In this document: positions 35,325 through 54,327 of the stretch, one piece after another | How the letters are laid out: every line of letters starts with the position of its first letter | Numbering within the stretch: position 1 is the first letter of the stretch | Origin: Antedon bifida | Taxonomy: Eukaryota > Echinodermata > Crinoidea > Comatulida > Antedonidae | Length of the DNA: 64,000 bases | Assembly (NCBI GenBank): GCA_963402885.1 | Contig: OY727097.1 | Span: 1,860,001 to 1,924,000 of the forward strand | Reading direction: 5' to 3' | The notes under the pieces: generated by a model | The model's input: the letters and a program-made list of their open reading frames with translations, nothing else | Databases searched by the model: none | What the model was told of the DNA's origin: nothing | Translations under genes and position numbers: made by a program

Positions 35325-35965
35325 ATTTTGAAGGGCTCGGTGGTACCGTGTATTCCTCGCATGTAAATCTAGCCTGATAAATCAAGGCATTTAATTGATA
35401 CTTTTTCTTCGAATTCTGTTCTCCTCCCAATAGCGTTACCACTGTACTCGATAGAAGACAGTCGGACTGTACAAAGAATCATACTCACGAACCGCAAACA
35501 AATTCACTGGGAAAAACACATCCTTATCTCAGAGAGCTTACACTTGTGGTAGATGTTACTATTTAAAACTTTGAAAGACGAATTAACGTTAATTATTCAA
35601 GACAAATCTAGCAGAAAACTGCACTACAATAACTCTAGAATAGACCTTTTAATTCTCCTAACGCACCACGAAACCACAGTGGTATGGGCGGCCATTTTTG
35701 TTCATGAAGGAATTACATACATTCCAAGATGCGGCGCATGCGTAATAAGGTAATGGAAATCATGAGATGATGCACTTTCTTATAAAAATAATTAAATTGT
35801 TAGATAACATATCAACATTCTTTATATCAATTTTTATAAATAGTAAAGCAATAAAAAAAGTCAATCTATTAGTATTAGAATAAAATAAATGTAATTATAT
35901 TCAATATACTATTCGTTCGTAAAAATATTGTCCGTCAATTATATTCGTACGCACTGTACATTTGA

Positions 35966-36040
35966 ATCGGAAGTGCGTTGTGAACGCGTATCGGAAGTGC
36001 GTTGTCAATGCGTATCGGAAGTGCGTTTTCAACGCGTATC
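35966..36040. repeat. 24-bp tandem repeat, three units
   Basis: Three units of ATCGGAAGTGCGTTGTGAAC plus GCGT, ending in a partial fourth. GGAAGTG resembles an ETS-type core (CGGAAGTG), giving three evenly spaced copies. The small open frame over it is a by-product of the 24-bp period. Confidence 0.8.
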
Positions 36041-36524
36041 GAAGAAGACGCGTGTAGCGCGCGTGTACTTATACGTGCCTGGAAAACATGCTACGAGAAG
36101 ATCACCTAGAAAACTCGCAGTTATTTTACCAAAAGTGAACTCTTCACATCATTTATAGCTAGAAAGTATTCTTCTGTGTATTTTTGTAGATAAATTAAAC
36201 TAATTTATGTTATTTGTAACATTGCAGGTTAATAATGTATTATTTACAGAAACAGATTCCTTCTATTATCCATAATAATATAAGTTCCTTCTAACTACTG
36301 TACCTTGCAAGTTCCGACATAATAGCTGTGTATTTTGTGGGGTCTTGAGCAAAAAAATATATTTCATGTATTTTTGTTTGTACCATGGAACTATAATTAT
36401 AGTTCCATGTTTGTACTAAAGTGACAGAAATTGAGTCTGTATTTCATATCAAAGTTATTTACTTCAGTGTAACAAAAAAATAATATTTATTCACATATAA
36501 AAAGAGAAAAGAAACATTTAATTA

Positions 36525-36680
36525 TAACTAAAAAACCATTGTCTGACAGACAATTTAAGTATTTTTTGCTTTAAATTACATTTTTTCAGGTAAAATAACT
36601 ATTATGTGACAATAAAATGACACATTCAAAAACAAATTTGAAATAAAAAATATTTTTCAGAGGGACAATGATATCTTTAA
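36525..36680. mobile_element. MITE family B, copy 4 (truncated)
   Basis: Reverse orientation with TTTTTTGCTTTAAATTACA, ATTATGTGACAATAAAATGA and end GAGGGACAATGATATCTTTAA. Only about half the element remains. Confidence 0.75.
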
Positions 36681-37852
36681 AACTGTTACGTCAATAAGCG
36701 AGCAGCGTTTTTGTAAGAAATATTTATTGTTTAGTTTTCTTTCTTGTTTTCCTCAATTTGATTGATTCTAAGAACAACCAGTAAAAAAGTAAGCTACACG
36801 CCGGTAGTCATGATTTAATATTATAGAGGGCGCACTCTCACATACCCTCCAAATACTGCATGCCAATTTCTGTACAACATACACGTCAATAAAGCAACAA
36901 TTATTTAAATGTAAATGAAATACACATGAAAATGATGTGGTTTGAAAGTTAAATTTATTTTAAAATCTTATAATTGAACTAAAAATGTCATTTAACTTTT
37001 TAGAGTTAAATTTTAAAACTAAAATGATAATCTTAACTACTGTATTTACATCAATTCCTTAATTAAAAACAAATTGTAGCCAAATAAAGCAACCTGATAC
37101 CGACTCTACTGTAGTACATGATCACAATAAACTCAGATACTCCCATTAGCATAAGCTTATCCCAACTGGAACATATGGAATATCCTGTAGCACCTTAACC
37201 CAACTTTAAAACGGGAATAACTTCCATAAATGATAGCTTCACAATTCTTTAAAGATGTGTCGCCATTACAGATTGCTTAAATGGACATAAAAATACTATA
37301 CATAACTTCTGTAACGATTGACGGAAAATTTCTTTAAAATTAAGCATATTAGTTAAAATGGACGTACTAACAATTCACCGATTCTTGTGGTGGTACTGTA
37401 TTATACATATCATTTATACAGATTGTTATATTTTATCAAAGTTTATTTCTAACTTTAACTTTCTTGGTCTCTCTCATTATTATACTTTCTTTTAGAATAA
37501 CACACCAATGGTTACTCCTTTTGTGTACACACACACACACTCTGTGTCGTAATCTCATATCCATACATTTATACAACACCTACATACAAATACAATCCAT
37601 GTCAACTTTGGAATGATTTTGTTAAAGTCAAGAAAATATGATTTTTAACATATATTATATTTTAAAATGTGTACTGATGAATATTGTACACATTTTAAAC
37701 AACATATTTTGACAATGTCATATTTTCAAAATTGTGTTAAATATTCCGAGGCAATATATCCATTTTGACCGAGTACCTTCGTCATTTAAAAATATTTTAT
37801 TTGAGAGACAACTGTTACCCAGGCTGTATTAAGATAGTGTGAACATTTTTAA

Positions 37853-46706
<8,854 letters not shown>

Positions 46707-46739
46707 TTCTGCTCCCCAAGTATGAAGCTGTTGATTAAC

Positions 46740-46745
46740 CACGTG
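46740..46745. promoter_or_regulatory. E-box CACGTG just upstream of the DKC1 start
   Basis: CACGTG lies 34 bp upstream of the DKC1 start codon (46706, minus strand), in the presumed promoter or 5' untranslated region. Mammalian DKC1 is a known MYC target through E-boxes, so conservation is plausible but unproven. Confidence 0.45.
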
Positions 46746-47265
46746 TTCCAACAGCCGACGAAAAACGAAACAAGCCTCATGGAGCATCTAAAGCACTTTT
46801 GAGGGAAACAGCGACGCTACTGCGTCAACAACCACAAACTAACGTCAACTATTCGTGGAGAATGCGTCAACTAACTTAACCTGCATGATGCATATAATAG
46901 AGCGCATACTGTATAAGAATTCACTGCACGCAAATTTCATTGTTCATGACCAAAATATCTGATATCGGTACAAATTAATTATTGTATTAATAAGAGAATA
47001 AATACTGGGTGGCCTTTGTTTCACTGAGTGCTTGTTTTTAGTTGGTATCGAGGCATCATAATGTGAATTCACCATTTTCAATTTCATTATTGTCGATTTT
47101 TTGCCTTCAAATAATCTTTATTGCCATCAGTAGGCCCTATATTAAATTGGATAATTACAATTCATAATACATAAATTATTATCTACCATACATCAAACAA
47201 GACAGAAATAAATAAATCAAAAAGGAGCTCAGCTAAACACATTGTAAGTAAAAGGATAACAATTG

Positions 47266-47520
47266 GAGCTGTGGAGTTGTGGAGTTGTGGCTTGGTGGTT
47301 ATGATGCTTGGCTGCCACTCCAAGGGTCCTGGGTTTAAGTCCCGTCACATGTCAGGATTTTTTCTAAGGACCAAATTACAACTCCACTCCCAAAGACTTG
47401 TAATAAGACTTTGTTTATGTAGAGCATCTTGTGTATATGTTTGTCTTGTGAACCTCTGAGGGTCCCTGATGATCAGCAATTGCTGGATGGATCACCCTCA
47501 TTAAATATGGTTTTAAAAAA
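47266..47520 (+). mobile_element. tRNA-derived SINE (family 3), copy 2
   Basis: Head GGAGTTGTGGCTTGGTGGTTAT, B box GGGTTTAAGTCC, body AATTACAACTCCACTCCCAA and AAGACTTTGTTTATGTAGAG, 3' end GGATCACCCTCATTAAATATGG followed by an A-rich tail (about 47507-47523). The A-tail marks the 3' end. The same family is on the minus strand at 15046-15236. Confidence 0.8.
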
Positions 47521-47759
47521 AAAATTCATTTATATAGATATTCGTTTTACTGCGTTTTTGTAAATTCAACAATGTTTAGCCTACTTTCTGTTTACTTGTG
47601 AATTGGAATTGATTTGACAATTATGTGTGGAGGAGATTAATATGCTAGCTATGACGTTTAAAAGTAAAGGTCAATAAACTTTACTTCACAATTTGTGACA
47701 AAATCTCATTATACGAAATATAAATGTATCTGAAACATGTGTGCCACAGACTTGTATAT

Positions 47760-47890
47760 CTATAATATATATAGCAGGAAACATTCTTTTATTCTTAACG
47801 GACCTTTTTTATGGAATAATTTAACTTTAAACACAAAATTATCACTAACCTTACTTTTTTTTTATAAACTTAATCCAGATAGTTAATAAG
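47760..47890 (+). mobile_element. Possible LINE reverse transcriptase C-terminal relic
   Basis: The frame reads SFILNGPFLWNNLTLNTKLS followed by LTLLFFYKLNPDS. This fits the 'G..LWN.L......SL..F...L' pattern at the end of CR1/L2-like reverse transcriptases, as does the clearer relic at 14190. It is short and diverged. Confidence 0.4.
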
Positions 47891-49229
47891 TTTGCTCCTA
47901 TAGAATTTATATCTTACTTTTTCTTTTCTATTGATATTCAACTAAAATCTGTTTGGCCTTTTTGTTTTTTTTAGAAAGCAATTTTACGTTACCATGCACA
48001 ATGTTAATGTCTTTTAGAATGTCAGCCTTAAAGCCCTTCTGGCTTATTTGAGATTCCGCACATAAACAAAGACCAGGTTTTTTTTGTCTTGATCTTTTAC
48101 TTATGTGGAACAATAAAAATGAAAAAAAAAATGAAATGAAAATATCTACGGTAAGTCGTTATCAATATATAGCATACATGGTAATTTTTTATCAAAATGT
48201 TTTATTAAAGCAAATATAAATATGTATAAATAATATGTATATTCTCGGTAGAGCCTGATCTATCACCATAGCCAACTCAGATATGGAAAAATGCAAGAAA
48301 TAGCATTTCTGGCTAGAATATTACATTAGTTAGAGTAATGGCAGAAACATGTAAATAGACCAAGTTGACATTGACACTTTAACTTTTTATCAATTTCGCG
48401 GCCATCTTGAAACTTGAGACTTTTTCCTGTTTTAGTACAATGCAGTACTACCAACCCTTTGTTCGAGTCATATAGTTCACTGGGTAAATGCTTTGGGTGT
48501 CTCCATCAACGCGGAAAATTCTTTATGGACAATTTTTTCATGTCGGTACGTAAAGGTGGACATATAATATTTCACAGCGCAACAGTACTTTACACTCGTT
48601 CCAGGTAAATAGGGCTTTGATACTTCTCTCAAAGACAGGTAACATTATTTATTTTATTTTATCTTAAAAACAACAGTGAACTCTGCTCTAGCACTCTACT
48701 AACTATTACAAACTTATTTTGTGCTGAAAACGTTCTAAGGGTCACAAAAAATCGATAAAAACACTGATTTTCACACTATATTGATCACAACTTCGCTGAT
48801 ATACTTATCCGATTTTTTTCGGGAAAAGTCAAATTTGTTCAAAATTTAATAACCAGCAATATGAAGATGAATAACTAATGCTACGTAGTTTTTTCGGACT
48901 TAAAACGCGACCTACTCGTGATATTTTTCAGCTTGAAAACAGTAAAGTAAAGTTAGTTAGGCTATGTGGAACGGTTATTAACAATTAAAAACGAAGGCCT
49001 AACTTGCATTCAATTATACGTTAAGCACAAAAGAGCATAACAACTTAAGACGGAAAGATATGGAAATGGATTTATCAAAGATATTCTCAACAAATGTAAA
49101 TGGGTCACGTTCTCAATATTAATCCTCAACTCTTAACTGGACAAAAATGTTGTAATAAATCAATTATGCAAATTGATTCTTCTTATATAATGAAGCTGTA
49201 ATTTTTTAAAAAAACCTCCCTAAGGAGTA

Positions 49230-49540
49230 TATTAATTGTAAATCAGGACACTTCCTGGAAAAAATATCTCCTAGAAATAAATAACTTTATAGCAATTTGT
49301 TTGAAATTCAAGGCTCGCTCAAACACATTACCTCTCAATAGCAAAGTTGAAAAATGGCAACAGGACAATAATAGCACATGTCCACGGTAATGAAGGATCC
49401 GAAGATCTAATCCGTTCCTTGTTTATATGTACATGTCTAAATGTTATCATAGCCAAAGAGTTTATTAATCTTGAAAGTGGCTTGGTCTCACATGATTTGT
49501 TTAACTATTGGTCTATTTTTATTTCTGGTGATGTTTAAAA
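49230..49540 (+). mobile_element. Possible LINE relic with a CPxC..ED..H.L..C-like motif, frameshifted
   Basis: Translation gives DTSWKKYLLEINNF, then VEKWQQDNNSTCPR in one frame, and NEGSEDLIRSLFICTC in another. Joining these needs a frame change near 49386. The pattern WxxDxxxxCPxC...ED..HxLxxC is typical near the C-terminus of several LINE proteins, with Arg here where His is usual. The frame is broken, so it is a dead fragment. Confidence 0.4.
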
Positions 49541-50064
49541 TTAGCGGTAATTGAACTGTTGGTAACTCTGACTACTTCATTGATGACCCAAAGTTTAACC
49601 TTTATAATATATTTATAAGTTTTGTAAAGATATCCAACATTTATGAAATATCAGCCTATAACTATATTTTGCTAAAAACCCAATTCTGTGCAGAATTATT
49701 TAAACTATTGAGTAAAAAACAACCTCCACACACCAGAAAAATGGCAAAATCAGCATGCACTGTCAATAATTATGAGTCAAACAATATATATAGATAAAAC
49801 TCCTTGAAAGTTGGAAGCCTTTTGCCATTTTCTTCTGACTGACACATGAAAGTCCAATAATAACCTTTGCATTATGCTAGATAATGTATTTAACATACAT
49901 TAGGTAGGCCTTCAATCAATGCTTGAATACACGCCGTGTTAAGAGGTTAAGAGGACCAAGTCTGGGTACCAACACGACACCTCACTTTTCCAAAACCAAA
50001 TTATGGCTTTGATAGTACTTATTATTGCTGTTATTATAGGTACGTAGGCCTGTCTGCTGTAAGG

Positions 50065-52382
50065 ATGATGCTCATCAAAAGAAGAAGAATATGCCTACTT
50101 TTTTTCATTGGTGCAGTTGTGTACGGCTTCACATACATCATGTACATGGGATCTACATCAAGTAACAAACCGTTGAATTTAAAAAAAGGTGAATGTGATC
50201 ATTGAATTAACGAGAAATTATAATATATGATTAGCCTGCATATATTAAAAATGTTTGTTTCGGATTATATTGATATTAATTAAATCATTTCACTCAAGAT
50301 TTGTTGAAAAAACGTCAACAATATTTCGATTCCTGAAAATCAAACGTGTCATGATCCGACAGCGTCGTCGACGAGGCCCGACGTCACTCTATTCATTTTA
50401 GACTACTTGCTTTTTGTATATATTAAAATATACAACAATTAGGAGGTTGGGGTGTGTATATAGTTCTTGTTTATGATATAACTTATAACTATTTTGTATG
50501 ATACAGAAATCAGACCAACTTTTTCAACCAGCCTAACTACTAACAGCAGTCACAATGGTTCAAATAAACAGGTAAATGTGCATTTTATACAAATCTTATA
50601 ATTTTTACAAATTTTATACAAATGTGCATTTTATACAAATACAAATCAGGTCTACATTTTTAATTCCATAGATTATTTCTGAATCCTTAGAAAAATAAAC
50701 TGAAACTGGAATAATTAATTTAATTAAAATCACGAATAACAATGTTAAGTAAAAAGAACAATTTTTTTTAAAGTACAGATATTTTAAAACTCAAAGAAAA
50801 AAGGGTTTGGAATTGTGTCCGTCTCTTTGGTTTCCTAATTTGGAATAACAATAATTGTAACTTCTCGTGACAAACGCAGCCATGTTGGCTCGAGTTTAAA
50901 ATGTATAGTGTTGATTTATATATAGTATTACACTGATAGTAGAACGACCTTTTTGGAAGTTTTTAAATAAAGATGATTTAAATCGTTAACCGGGTCACAA
51001 CTATAAAATCTATTTTCCTAAATAAAATTGATTGTTCTTTGGATTTCTATAGTTTTTTTCCTTACGAAAAGAAGAAACATATTTCCTGACGATCGATTCT
51101 GCTTAAACAAAGTCGTATCGGGGTGGTTATACAATGTTGTTGCAAAGGTTTATTGTATATAATAACAATAGAACTTTTAGAACCGGATCTATTCTTTATG
51201 AATGGTGAATGAATGAATGCGCTGCTTGCACAACATTTATTGTCAAATATATAAAATATTAAAAATTTGAAGTTTGTACACAGACAAGGCTCTTAAAATT
51301 ATAAAAAAACATCAAAAAACATGATAATGAAAAAACACATCAAAAGATACAAAGAGCATACAGAGAAATTCCAATAACAATTGTCATGATGATGCCTACA
51401 ATACGATGAGACACATTTATACTAATCTTATCTAGATGTTTTACTGTTATATATAGTTATGGAGTTCGGAATAAATGACTTTCTATATCTATATTAATTA
51501 ATTCTTCAAATAAATTCATATTGCTTATTCTAGGTTAATATTCCGGAAACCGAAGCTGAATTCATGGCACGATATTCAGCTTTACACGTAGAGCGCAACA
51601 AACACATCAAACAGATGTGCCAGCTCCACCGAAACAAAATAACTAAAATGACCGCTAAACCAATACTGTTAGTGAATGAAAAACACAAGATGGTCTATTG
51701 CCAGACACCAAAAGTTGCAACGGACAGCTGGGCTAGAATCATGCTTGTTTTAGCTGGAAAGACGAAGTACAACGATGTCATGAAGATGACACATATGCAA
51801 GTGACTGCCGCGTGGAAGAAACAAGTCAAGTATTTGAGTAGTTTTCCAGTGAAGAAACAAAACGAAATCTTGAAAACATACACAACGTTTATGTTCGTAA
51901 GGAATCCGTTCTCACGACTATTGTCTGCTTACAACGATAAATTCAACCCAGAGCAAAAGAGCCACGGACCATTTCAAGGAATATACGATACAATATGGTC
52001 ACGTTTTAGATCAAACAAACAAGACAAAAGTAAAAAAGTACAATTTGAAGACTTTCTAAATTTTGTTATAGATGGTATGATAACTAGGTTTAACGATCAT
52101 TGGCGGGAAATGCACAGAGTTTGCTATCCGTGCGATATCCACTATGACGTCATAGGTCATTTTGAGGATATAGAAAACGAATCGAAATATATTTTAACGC
52201 GTTCGAAAGCAAACATATCATTTCCACATTCGACCGGGAAGCACTTCACAAATAGTTCAGGTAAACTCGAGAAAGCATACGCCACGATACCCACTTCTCT
52301 TATATCCGATATCTACCATAAATTTAAGTACGATTTTATGTTATTTAATTACAAAATACCAATTGCATTTCCTTTAAGTTAA
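50065..52382 (+). CDS. HNK-1-family carbohydrate sulfotransferase (CHST8-14-like)
   Basis: Three exons: 50065-50188, 50507-50571, 51534-52382. They total 1038 nt, exactly 346 codons with the stop (345 aa), in phase at both GT..AG junctions. The product is a type II Golgi protein: short basic N-terminus (MMLIKRRR), membrane anchor ICLLFFIGAVVYGFTYIMYM, Ser/Thr/Asn stem, then the Sulfotransfer_2 domain. The 5'-phosphosulfate-binding motif is YCQTPKVATDSWARIM (family usual: CxxPKVACTNWK), the 3'-phosphate motif is FVRNPFSRLLSAYNDKF, followed by HWREMHRVCYPCDIHYDVIG and HFEDIENES. It should transfer sulfate from PAPS to a glycan; acceptor (chondroitin, dermatan, HNK-1 or GalNAc) cannot be told. 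CTNW replaced by TDSW is notable. Such genes are often multicopy in marine deuterostomes. ATG 50065 is followed at once by a second ATG. Confidence 0.92.
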
Positions 52383-52751
52383 GTTAGCGATCATGTCAAA
52401 TTAATACTGCAGTAACTACTTACTACTGCAGTAATGTATAATTTTAGTCAGTTTCAATTTAGGAGTGTTAATTTATTATGCAGTTACTGTAAAACAGTCT
52501 ATACCTAAAAAAAAACACTGTACAAATGTTACATAAACATACAGTAATAAGCAGTAACTGCAGTACATTATAATTTTTACAAGATCCCTTACTAACTTTT
52601 ACTTGGTAAAGGTAAGGCCTATAAGTAGTAGTTCAGTTGATAAGTCCATTTTATCGATTTTTATATTATTTATATTTAGTATATTATTATTTAAAATATA
52701 GAATTCTCTGGAAGATAAGTTAAAAACTTATTTGGTGAAGGTTATTAAGTA

Positions 52752-52908
52752 ACGCTCGGTTCCCACTAGAGACGCAACACGCAAGGACATCCATAAGTGA
52801 TTTGACCAATCACAAGCGATGGATTATTCGAACTGTCGCTTGTCATTGGTCAACACGCTTGCGTTGCGTTTACGTCCTTACGTTACGTCGTAGTGGGAAG
52901 CAAGCTTT
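52752..52908. mobile_element. MITE family C, copy 2
   Basis: Ends ACGCTCGGTTCCCACTAGAG and GTAGTGGGAAGCAAGCTTTG, interior TTTGACCAATCACAAGCGAT / GTCGCTTGTCATTGGTCAAC. Close to the copy at 59994-60139. Confidence 0.8.
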
Positions 52909-53250
52909 GGGTGTTTGCATATTAACTTGTCTGGCAACAAAATAATCAACAGGCTTGTTTTTTCTCTTTTTTTTTCTTTTTTATGGGACACTGGGTTAGT
53001 ACACAAATAAACACGAGTGTAACTAGACTGTTTTAATTGACGTCTCACTCAACACATAGATGTATTATCTTTTTGAGATAACGCATGTACACATTTACAT
53101 TAGATAATATAATTGTTTAAAATGATTTATCTAACACAAGTGATATGTTGACATTTTTGCAGAATTTTTATATGAATTTGTAATAAAATGAAAGAAATGA
53201 AACCTAATAAAATATTACTGATAATTGGAGAACAGAGGGAAGCAGTTATT

Positions 53251-53340
53251 AATGGCAGTGATATGACATCATCTTGTCCACATATGGGCATATCACATTA
53301 GTTTGTCACATAAAGTTTGATAGTGTAGATAATGCTTTAA
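53251..53340. mobile_element. MITE family A, copy 12 (right half only)
   Basis: CAGTGATATGACATCATCTTG to GTTTGATAGTGTAGATAATGC; the left half is missing. Confidence 0.75.
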
Positions 53341-53409
53341 TGAGTGATTTTATTTCATTTATTTGCCTTAAAATATTCATTTAATAAAAAGGAGAATCTG
53401 TAATCGACA

Positions 53410-53560
53410 GTCTCCACTGCTACTCCACCCTCTCTCTCCTTCGCTCCCTCTCCCCCTCCCCCTCCCCTTCCCTCCCTCTCCTCTCTATCCATTCCTTCTC
53501 TCTATCAATTCCCTCCCTCCCTCCCTCTCCCCTCTCTCTCCCCTCTTTCTCCCATTATCC
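53410..53560. repeat. Polypyrimidine tract
   Basis: About 140 bases almost wholly C and T (CCCTCTCCCCCTCCCCCTCC, CCCTCCCTCCCTCTCC). The mirror-like composition could form triplex DNA. No gene. Confidence 0.85.
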
Positions 53561-54327
53561 AGGTTTCCTGACTTGCATATAATTAACATTTTTTATGCTA
53601 AAATTGGAGTACAAATTTGAGAAGAACTCCAGAAAATGTTTCATCCCCGATTCAGTTGTTCAGTCTCTCTCTCCCCTCAGATCAGCCTATGACTCTCGAC
53701 ACAATCCCAGTACAGTATATGACCTTTGACATCGTGCACTATGTTTCAATTAACATGTGCGTCGATGGTAACACTTGAGGTGTGAAGTCTTTAGAATTAA
53801 AAAGCTGTAAACTGTGTTTGTATAAATCAGGATCCACTGGCGAAGTGTTGAACACATTTACATCCTACAATGACAATGTGACAATTTGACAATGACAATG
53901 TGACATTCTCATTTATAATATTCTTCTTACAGATTGGCAAATATTAGTACGATAAAAAACAGATAAATATAAAACAAAAATTCATATACAGAGTAAATTA
54001 AAATGTTTCTATAGGCACATGGTCGATTTTGTGCATTAAAATCTGTATTTTCTATGGTTGATTATACAGAGACAATATTTGGTCTGGGATACCAGCACGC
54101 TTGACCGTGTGTCAAATTCATTTATTAATCCATGATTACATCAAGCATTCAGATAGAAAATAATAAATTGCATGCACAGCTGACTGCCAATATAATAGTC
54201 ACTTGCATTAATGGCACACTAGAATAGTGGGGTAGTACCAACTTCAAAATCAACACCACATCAGAAAAACGGACATCAAAACTGCCAATTGCATCACAAT
54301 GTTTGTTTATAATGAGGTATAACTTAC

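Larger units (their letters stand above)
35325..37852. other. Region between NALF and DKC1
   Basis: The first few hundred bases right of 35324 should hold the NALF promoter and 5' untranslated region. The rest has a 24-bp triple repeat (35966-36040), a truncated family B copy (36525-36680), an ACACACAC run at 37527-37540 and AT-rich sequence. The DKC1 3' untranslated region lies just left of 37853. No exon recognised. Confidence 0.5.
46750..50064. other. Intergenic region between DKC1 and the sulfotransferase gene
   Basis: Head-to-head spacing of DKC1 (leftward) and the sulfotransferase (rightward), so it contains both promoters. Besides the SINE at 47266 and LINE relics at 47760 and 49230, I see AT-rich sequence. 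A minus-strand frame at 47928-48113 encodes a Lys-rich 61-residue peptide that I do not recognise; the A-rich flank and nearby LINE debris suggest it is also degraded mobile DNA. Confidence 0.5.
52383..54327. other. Region between the sulfotransferase and ZC3H13
   Basis: Convergent genes meet here, so it should hold both 3' untranslated regions. It contains MITE family C copy 2 (52752-52908), half a family A copy (53251-53340), a polypyrimidine stretch (about 53419-53553) and repeats of ACAATGTGACAATTTGACA near 53870-53900. A further ZC3H13 3' exon could be present but I could not identify one. Confidence 0.5.

Noticed and set aside
53410..53560. Branch point and polypyrimidine tract of a large exon
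   Set aside because: The tract is far longer than a splice signal needs and no coding frame follows on the plus strand.
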